DNA from: Actinomycetes bacterium
GTDB lineage: Bacteria > Actinomycetota > Acidimicrobiia > Acidimicrobiales > Palsa-688
DNA: 56,577 nt
Assembly: GCA_021787365.1 (NCBI GenBank)
Contig: JAJYMB010000107.1
Location: 1 to 56,577 of the forward strand
Direction of reading: 5' to 3'
The translations under genes were made by a program, and so were the position numbers. The notes beneath the pieces are model-generated. The model saw only the letters and a program-made list of their open reading frames with translations, had not been told where the DNA came from and did not search any database. Of the stretch, positions 52,155 to 56,577 are shown piece after piece; positions within the stretch are counted from its first letter, which is position 1; every line of letters starts with the position of its first letter.

Positions 52155-54721
52155 AAGAAGCGCTCGCGGACAGCCGCCAGCGCCTCGTCGAGGCGTGACA
52201 CGTCACGCCCGCCCGCCATGGCCAGCTCGGGGTTGCGGCCCCCACCACCGCCCCCGACGAGGCGCGCCGCACCCGCGACGAGCTCGGGGGCCGGCACGGG
52301 GAAGCCCTTCTCCACGGCCGCCACCAGGGAGACCTTGCCGTCGCCGGCGCTGCCGCCCAGCACGACCGCGCGCACGCCCTCCCGGGCGAGGACTGCCGCC
52401 GCCAGCTCCCGGAGAGAGTCGGGCGCGAGCCCGTCGCGCCGGGCCACGACCACCTCGCCGGCGGCTGCGAGCGTCGCGGCTTCCGAGGCCAGCTGAGCCT
52501 GCCGTGCCGCTCGGAGCGCCTCTTCCTTGTCGCGCAGCTCGGCCAGCCGGCGCTGGATCGCCGCCCCCAGTTCCTCGGGGGCCACCTTCAAGAGGCTGGC
52601 AGCATGGGCGAGCTTGGCCTCGTTGGCCCGCAGGCGGGCCAGGGTGGCCGTCCCGGTGAGCGCCTCGACCCGGCGCAGGTTGGAGCCGATCGAACCCTCC
52701 GAGACGATCTCGAGCGGCCCGATCATGCCGAGGCGCTCGACGTGGGTCCCCCCGCACAGCTCGACGGAGCGGGCGCCGGCGTGGACTACCCGCACGATTT
52801 CCCCGTACTTTTCCCCGAAAAAGGCGATAGCCCCCTTGGCCTCGGCCTCTGCCCGCGGTATTTCCTCGGTCTCCACGAGCGAATCAGCCAGGATCTGCGT
52901 GTTGACGAGGTCCTCGACCCTGTCGAGCTCGGCCCGGCTCACCGCTTCGTAGTGGGTGAAGTCGAAGCGGAGCCGGTCCGGGGCGACGAGCGAGCCCTGC
53001 TGCTTCACGTGGGGGCCGAGCACCTCCCGGAGCGCCCAGTGGAGCAGGTGGGTCCCGGTGTGGTTGCGCCGGACGGCGGCCCGCCGCTCGGCGTCCACGG
53101 CGACGTGGGCCTCCTGGCCGGCGCTCACTGTGCCTTGCACCACCGCGGTGTGTCGGTGGAGGCCCGGGAGGACAGCGGTCGTGTTGGTAACGGTGGCCCG
53201 GCCGGTCTCGGTGGAAATGGTGCCCGTGTCGCCGACCTGGCCCCCCGCCTCGGCGTAAAAGGGCGTGCGGTCCAAGAAGATCTCCAGTTCCCCCGGGCGT
53301 TCCCCCTCGAGTACCGCCAATACCCGCGCCTCGCCCTCGAGCTGCTCGTAACCGGTGAAGTGGGTCGGCCCGAACTGCTCGAGCACCTCCCGGTACGCGG
53401 CGAGGTCGCCGTGCCCGCCGGCCCCGCGGGCGCGCGTCGCCTCACGCGACTGCTCCCGCTGGCGCTCCATGGCAACAGCGAAGCCCGCCTCGTCCACCGT
53501 CCCCCCTCTGCCCGCGGTGATCTCCCGGGTGAGCTCTATGGGGAACCCGTGGGTGTCGTGCAACCTGAACGCGACTTCCCCCGGGAGCCGGTGCGCGCTG
53601 CCCAGCTCCGCCTCCAGGAGCGACATGCCGGCTCGCACGTTGGCGAGGAAGCGCTCCTCCTCCCGGCTCGCCACGTTGGCCACGAAATCGGCATTGCGGG
53701 CCAGGTCAGGGTAGGCGTCGCCCATAACCTCGACGACGGCCCCGACCATGGACGCGCACACCGGGCGGGCCGCGCCGAGCAGGTTGGCCCTGAGCGCCGC
53801 CCGCCGCAAGACACGCCGGAGCACGTAGCCGCGGTCCTCGTTGGAGGGGAACACCCCGTCGGAGATCATGAACGCCATCGTCCGGGCGTGGTCGGCCACG
53901 ACCCTCAACCCGACGTCGGACTCGTGGTCTTCCCCGTAGTGCCGGCCGGTCAGGCTGGCGGCCTTCGCCACGAGCGGCGCCAGCACGTCGGTGTCCCACA
54001 CCGTGCGCGCGCCCTGGAGGACGGCCAATAGACGTTCGAAGCCAGCCCCGGTGTCGATGCCGCGCTTGGGGAGCGGCACGAGCTCGCCCGACGCCTGGCG
54101 GTCGTAAGTCTGGAAGACGAGGTTCCACAGCTCCACGTAGCGCTCGTCCCCGCCCACGACCGGGCCACCGCCCGGGCCGAACTCGGGGCCACGGTCGTAG
54201 TGGACCTCGGAGTCGGGCCCGCAGGGGCCGGTGTCGCCCATCTCCCAGAAGTTGTCCTCCCTGGTGCGCTGGATGCGCTCCCGGGGCAGCCCCACTTCGT
54301 CGGCCCAGATATCGGCGGCTTCGTCGTCGTCTTCGTACACCGTTATCCAGAGCCGGTCCCCGTCGAGGCCGAGGACTTCTGTCAACAGCTCCCAGGCCCA
54401 CACGATCGCCTCGCGCTTGAAGTAGTCCCCGAAGCTGAAGTTGCCGAGCATCTCGAAAAAGCTCATGTGCTTGGGGCTCCGTCCGACGTTGTCGATGTCG
54501 TCGTGCTTGCCCCGCACCCGGACGCACTTTTGCGAACTAGTGGCCCGGCGGTAGGGCGGGACCTCCTCGCCGAGGAAGTACGGGATGAACTGGTTCATGC
54601 CGGCGTTGGTGAAAAGAGGCGCGCGCGGGTGGTGCGGCACGAGGCCGGCCGAAGGCACCTCCACGTGCCCTCTCTCGACAAAGAAGTCGAGGTAGGCGCG
54701 CCTCAACCCGTTGGCGTCCAT
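52151..54721 (-). CDS. alaS: Alanyl-tRNA synthetase
   Basis: An 856-residue class II synthetase with the full domain set: catalytic core (LRRAYLDFFVERGH and FTNAGMNQFIPYF), tRNA-binding domain, editing domain with HxxxH in NHTGTHLLHWALR and CxxxH in LCGGTHVERLG, and the C-terminal DHHA1-type domain with GGGGGGRNPELAMAGG. ATG 54721 is not preceded by a Shine-Dalgarno; a TAACGT hexamer ends 6 nt upstream, so it may be leaderless. It is the first gene of the minus-strand operon that ends with pilB. Confidence 0.98.
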   Translation of the reverse strand: MDANGLRRAYLDFFVERGHVEVPSAGLVPHHPRAPLFTNAGMNQFIPYFLGEEVPPYRRATSSQKCVRVRGKHDDIDNVGRSPKHMSFFEMLGNFSFGDYFKREAIVWAWELLTEVLGLDGDRLWITVYEDDDEAADIWADEVGLPRERIQRTREDNFWEMGDTGPCGPDSEVHYDRGPEFGPGGGPVVGGDERYVELWNLVFQTYDRQASGELVPLPKRGIDTGAGFERLLAVLQGARTVWDTDVLAPLVAKAASLTGRHYGEDHESDVGLRVVADHARTMAFMISDGVFPSNEDRGYVLRRVLRRAALRANLLGAARPVCASMVGAVVEVMGDAYPDLARNADFVANVASREEERFLANVRAGMSLLEAELGSAHRLPGEVAFRLHDTHGFPIELTREITAGRGGTVDEAGFAVAMERQREQSREATRARGAGGHGDLAAYREVLEQFGPTHFTGYEQLEGEARVLAVLEGERPGELEIFLDRTPFYAEAGGQVGDTGTISTETGRATVTNTTAVLPGLHRHTAVVQGTVSAGQEAHVAVDAERRAAVRRNHTGTHLLHWALREVLGPHVKQQGSLVAPDRLRFDFTHYEAVSRAELDRVEDLVNTQILADSLVETEEIPRAEAEAKGAIAFFGEKYGEIVRVVHAGARSVELCGGTHVERLGMIGPLEIVSEGSIGSNLRRVEALTGTATLARLRANEAKLAHAASLLKVAPEELGAAIQRRLAELRDKEEALRAARQAQLASEAATLAAAGEVVVARRDGLAPDSLRELAAAVLAREGVRAVVLGGSAGDGKVSLVAAVEKGFPVPAPELVAGAARLVGGGGGGRNPELAMAGGRDVSRLDEALAAVRERFL

Positions 54722-54727
54722 GCACCA

Positions 54728-54733
54728 ACGTTA
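54728..54733 (-). promoter_or_regulatory. Probable -10 element of alaS
   Basis: TAACGT on the minus strand ends 6 nt before the alaS ATG, fitting a leaderless TAnnnT promoter in the 27-bp gap shared with the divergent SMP-30 gene. Confidence 0.5.
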
Positions 54734-54735
54734 GC

Positions 54736-54741
54736 TACGGT
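54736..54741 (+). promoter_or_regulatory. Probable -10 element of the SMP-30 gene
   Basis: TACGGT ends 7 nt before the GTG at 54749 and lies next to the alaS -10 element, so the two divergent genes share a very compact promoter. Confidence 0.45.
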
Positions 54742-54748
54742 TGTCGCC

Positions 54749-55633
54749 GTGCCGCATCAGCACGTAGCCGAAGTTGCGCTCGGGGCCGGCTGCCGGCTGG
54801 GCGAGGGCCCGGTCTGGGACCAACGTCGCCAGGAGCTCTACTTCGTGGACATCATGGGTGAGAGCGTCCACGGGTTCCGTCCCTCCGACGGCTCGCACCG
54901 CTCCTTCTCGGTCGGCCGGCCGGTCGGCGCGGTAGTGCTCCGCGAGGACGGGGGCCTAGTGCTCGCCGCCCACGACTCGTTTTTCCTCGTGGACGCCGAC
55001 GGCGGCGGCCTCCGGCCCTTCGGCACCGTGAGCATCGACGGCACCCGGGTGCGTTTCAACGACGGCAAGGTCGACCCCTGGGGCCGCTTCCTCGCCGGCA
55101 CCATGGACTGGGGACAGAGAGAGCCGCACGGTTCCCTTTACATGCTCTCGGGCGACGGCACGGTGGTGACCCTGCTCGAGGGCGTCGTCATTTCCAACGG
55201 CCTCGCCTGGCCACCGGGGGGGAAGACCCTCTACTACATCGACACCCCTCAGCTCTCGATCGACGCCTTCGACCTCGACCCCGAGACCGGGCGCCTCTCC
55301 GGGCGGCGCGTGGTCGCGGAGTTCACGGGCGAGGGCCACCCCGACGGCATGGCCATCGACGACGAAGGCATGATCTGGGTCGCCCTCTGGGGCGGCTCCC
55401 GGGTGGAACGGGTCGACCCTGCCGACGGCCGGCGCCTCGCCGTCGTCGAGTTGCCCACTTCCCACGTGTCGAGCGTCGCCTTCGGCGGCCCGCACCTCGA
55501 CGACCTCTACATAACTACGGCCCGGGAGGGGCTCTCCCCCGAGCGCCTGGCCGCCGAACCCCACGCCGGCGACCTCTTCGTCGCCCACCCCGGGGTCTCC
55601 GGGCCGGCGCCCTACCGCTTCAAGCTTTCCTAG
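54749..55633 (+). CDS. SMP-30/gluconolactonase family protein
   Basis: A 294-residue six-bladed propeller protein of the SMP-30/gluconolactonase/LRE-like family, often a metal-dependent lactonase. The start LGEGPVWDQRRQELYFVDI holds the metal-binding Glu of this family; FNDGKVDPWGRFLAGTMD, VISNGLAWPPGGKTLYYID and GHPDGMAIDDEGMIWVALWGG complete the pattern with the expected Asn and Asp ligands. GTG 54749 is chosen because the family pattern begins there; longer upstream frames run antisense to alaS. The last residues lie in a 20-bp tandem duplication. Confidence 0.9.
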   Translation: MPHQHVAEVALGAGCRLGEGPVWDQRRQELYFVDIMGESVHGFRPSDGSHRSFSVGRPVGAVVLREDGGLVLAAHDSFFLVDADGGGLRPFGTVSIDGTRVRFNDGKVDPWGRFLAGTMDWGQREPHGSLYMLSGDGTVVTLLEGVVISNGLAWPPGGKTLYYIDTPQLSIDAFDLDPETGRLSGRRVVAEFTGEGHPDGMAIDDEGMIWVALWGGSRVERVDPADGRRLAVVELPTSHVSSVAFGGPHLDDLYITTAREGLSPERLAAEPHAGDLFVAHPGVSGPAPYRFKLS

Positions 55634-55658
55634 GACAGTTCAAGCTTTCCTAGGACAG
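55619..55658. repeat. 20-bp tandem duplication across two convergent stop codons
   Basis: TTCAAGCTTTCCTAGGACAG occurs at 55619-55638 and exactly again at 55639-55658. The plus-strand SMP-30 gene stops (TAG) in the first copy and the minus-strand anti-sigma gene stops in the second, so each gene ends inside its own copy. Confidence 0.95.
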
Positions 55659-56516
55659 CCGGGCCACCGCCAGCACGTGGCCCGAGGCGTCCACCACCTG
55701 GGCAGAGCGCAGGCGCCCGGAAGGCTGGCTCAGGCTGGCCGCCCAGGCCCCCTTGCCGCTCGAGAGCCAGAAGGTCCCGAGCGTGACAGCCGGCCCCCGG
55801 TCCTCGACCACCTGGCAGCGCAGGGCGCCGGTCCAGGTCCCGTCGTCCATGTACATGAAGACCCAGGTCGGGTTGCCCGGGTACACGAGCACCTTGCCGA
55901 CCGGCCGCCCCTGGCTGAAAAGAGCGGCCGTCTCGAGCGCCCCAGTGGACGCCGGTGCGGCCGCCGGGGAGCTCCGGGGTGCCTGGCCGGCGAGCCCGCC
56001 CGCCGAAAGCCCGCCCCCCGAAAGCCCGCCGCCGGCGAGCAGCCCGCCGCCAAAGGCAAGCGCCACTGCCGCGGCAATGCCGCCGACTGCGCCAGCCAGC
56101 CGCCCCCGCCCTGCCTGCCGCCCCCGCCCTGCCTGCCGCCCCCGCCCTGCTAACCGCGCCCGGCCTGCTAACCGCGCCCGGCCTGCTAACCGCGCCCGGC
56201 CTGCTAACCGCGCCCGCCCGCTCAGGCGCCCCCGCCCCACCAGACGGCCGTGGCGCCCGACCAGACCTCGAGCAGGAGGGACGGGCTGCTTCAGGCCCAG
56301 GCGCTCGAACACGCGGGCCTCGAAGCCGATTGGCGGTTCCGCCGCAGGGGCGAGGTGGAGCAGCTCGTTGGAGGCGGCCGAGAGCTCGGCCACCCAGCGC
56401 GAGCAGCGGGGGCAGCCCTCCAGGTGGGCGACGGCCGCGGTCCGCTCCTCGCCGGCGAGCACGCCGAGCGCCAGGTCGGCCAGCGCCTCGGAAACAGCCG
56501 CGCACTCCTCGTTCAC
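55650..56516 (-). CDS. Membrane-anchored anti-sigma factor (zinc-finger type)
   Basis: A 288-residue protein. The N-terminal anti-sigma zinc finger has H31-x3-C35-x2-C38 (HLEGCPRC). A run of hexapeptide repeats of RARLAG/RGRQAG type (about 96-141) precedes a membrane helix (about 141-165, AVGGIAAAVALAFGGG) and a C-terminal exported domain (LVYPGNPTWVFMYMDDGTWTGAL). This resembles RskA-type anti-sigma factors. GTG 56516 overlaps the stop of the upstream ECF sigma gene (GTGA), so the two are a coupled pair. The basic repeat just inside the membrane is unusual. Confidence 0.85.
   Translation of the reverse strand: MNEECAAVSEALADLALGVLAGEERTAAVAHLEGCPRCSRWVAELSAASNELLHLAPAAEPPIGFEARVFERLGLKQPVPPARGLVGRHGRLVGRGRLSGRARLAGRARLAGRARLAGRARLAGRGRQAGRGRQAGRGRLAGAVGGIAAAVALAFGGGLLAGGGLSGGGLSAGGLAGQAPRSSPAAAPASTGALETAALFSQGRPVGKVLVYPGNPTWVFMYMDDGTWTGALRCQVVEDRGPAVTLGTFWLSSGKGAWAASLSQPSGRLRSAQVVDASGHVLAVARLS
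56101..56226. repeat. 18-bp tandem repeat array in the anti-sigma gene
   Basis: Seven contiguous 18-bp units: two of CGCCCCCGCCCTGCCTGC, a hybrid unit ending CTAAC, three of CGCGCCCGGCCTGCTAAC and a degenerate last one. Each unit encodes six residues (RARLAG or RGRQAG on the minus strand), so copy-number changes preserve the frame. Confidence 0.9.
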
Positions 56517-56577
56517 TGGACGCCGGCCTCCTCGAAAACGTCCCGCAGCTTCATGAGCCCGCGGCGGATCCTGGTCT
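56513..56577 (-). CDS. ECF sigma factor, C-terminal end (runs off the window)
   Basis: The minus strand reads T-R-I-R-R-G-L-M-K-L-R-D-V-F-E-E-A-G-V-Q and stops at 56513. This matches the end of the sigma-4 domain of ECF sigma factors, where a V-K-S/T-R-(I/L)-x-R-(G/A)-(L/M)-x-x-L pattern forms the -35 recognition helix. Only 20 residues are present. Its stop overlaps the anti-sigma start, the standard sigma/anti-sigma arrangement. Confidence 0.75.
   Translation of the reverse strand, partial: TRIRRGLMKLRDVFEEAGVQ

Noticed and set aside
56101..56226. CRISPR or REP array
   Set aside because: Contiguous 18-bp units within a coding frame with no spacers; explained by peptide repeats.

Overview
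The window comes from a high-GC bacterium. The gene order (alaS-ruvX-mltG-aroE next to pil genes, with aroC, aroK and aroB beyond), the DUF222-type HNH endonuclease and the frequent leaderless-looking starts suggest an actinobacterium, perhaps of the Acidimicrobiia. That placement is inferred from gene order and style, not from a marker gene. Most of the window is a type IV pilus (T4P) region embedded in shikimate-pathway and housekeeping genes.

Layout. 0-2 kb: the left edge of an IS1634-like transposase and a twice-frameshifted IS1182-type transposase, i.e. insertion debris. 2-7.6 kb (minus strand): a small ORF, prepilin peptidase pilD, aroB, aroK, a repetitive coiled-coil protein, a VapBC-type toxin-antitoxin pair and aroC. 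7.6-10.1 kb (plus): two intact Uma2 (DUF820) proteins and a dead third copy. 10.2-13.6 kb (plus): three minor-pilin-like genes. 14.7-26.4 kb (minus): T4P locus 1, read pilT (with an N-terminal MshEN-like domain), pilC, pilA, three polytopic membrane proteins of glycosyltransferase type, a fused pilM-pilN gene, and pilO. 26.6-29.6 kb: a sensor histidine kinase and an OmpR-type regulator that converge and overlap. 29.7-37 kb (plus): T4P locus 2, with a small hypothetical, a pilB lacking MshEN, pilC, a large minor pilin/adhesin, PilV-like and PilX-like genes and a second major pilin. 37.2-39.3 kb: a secreted S53 (sedolisin) protease. 39.6-43.4 kb (minus): an FtsH-like membrane AAA protease, a DUF429 protein and a second, compact pilT. 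43.7-47.2 kb (plus): a 50-residue ORF, a secreted BNR/Asp-box protein and an HNH endonuclease. 47.3-54.7 kb (minus): alaS, ruvX, mltG, aroE, a DUF4388 protein and an MshEN-bearing pilB. 54.7-56.6 kb: an SMP-30 family protein, then an anti-sigma factor and the end of its ECF sigma factor.

How it fits together. PilD would cleave the prepilins of both loci. Two PilB, two PilC and two PilT paralogues serve what look like two pilus machines, while only one alignment subcomplex (PilMN fusion plus PilO) is visible and may be shared. MshEN-like domains on one PilB and one PilT suggest c-di-GMP control. The DUF4388 protein beside pilB and the two-component pair between the loci are candidate regulators. 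The three membrane glycosyltransferase-like genes between pilA and pilMN suggest glycosylated pilin. The secreted protease and BNR protein are plausible surface partners. These functional links are inferences from sequence and context.
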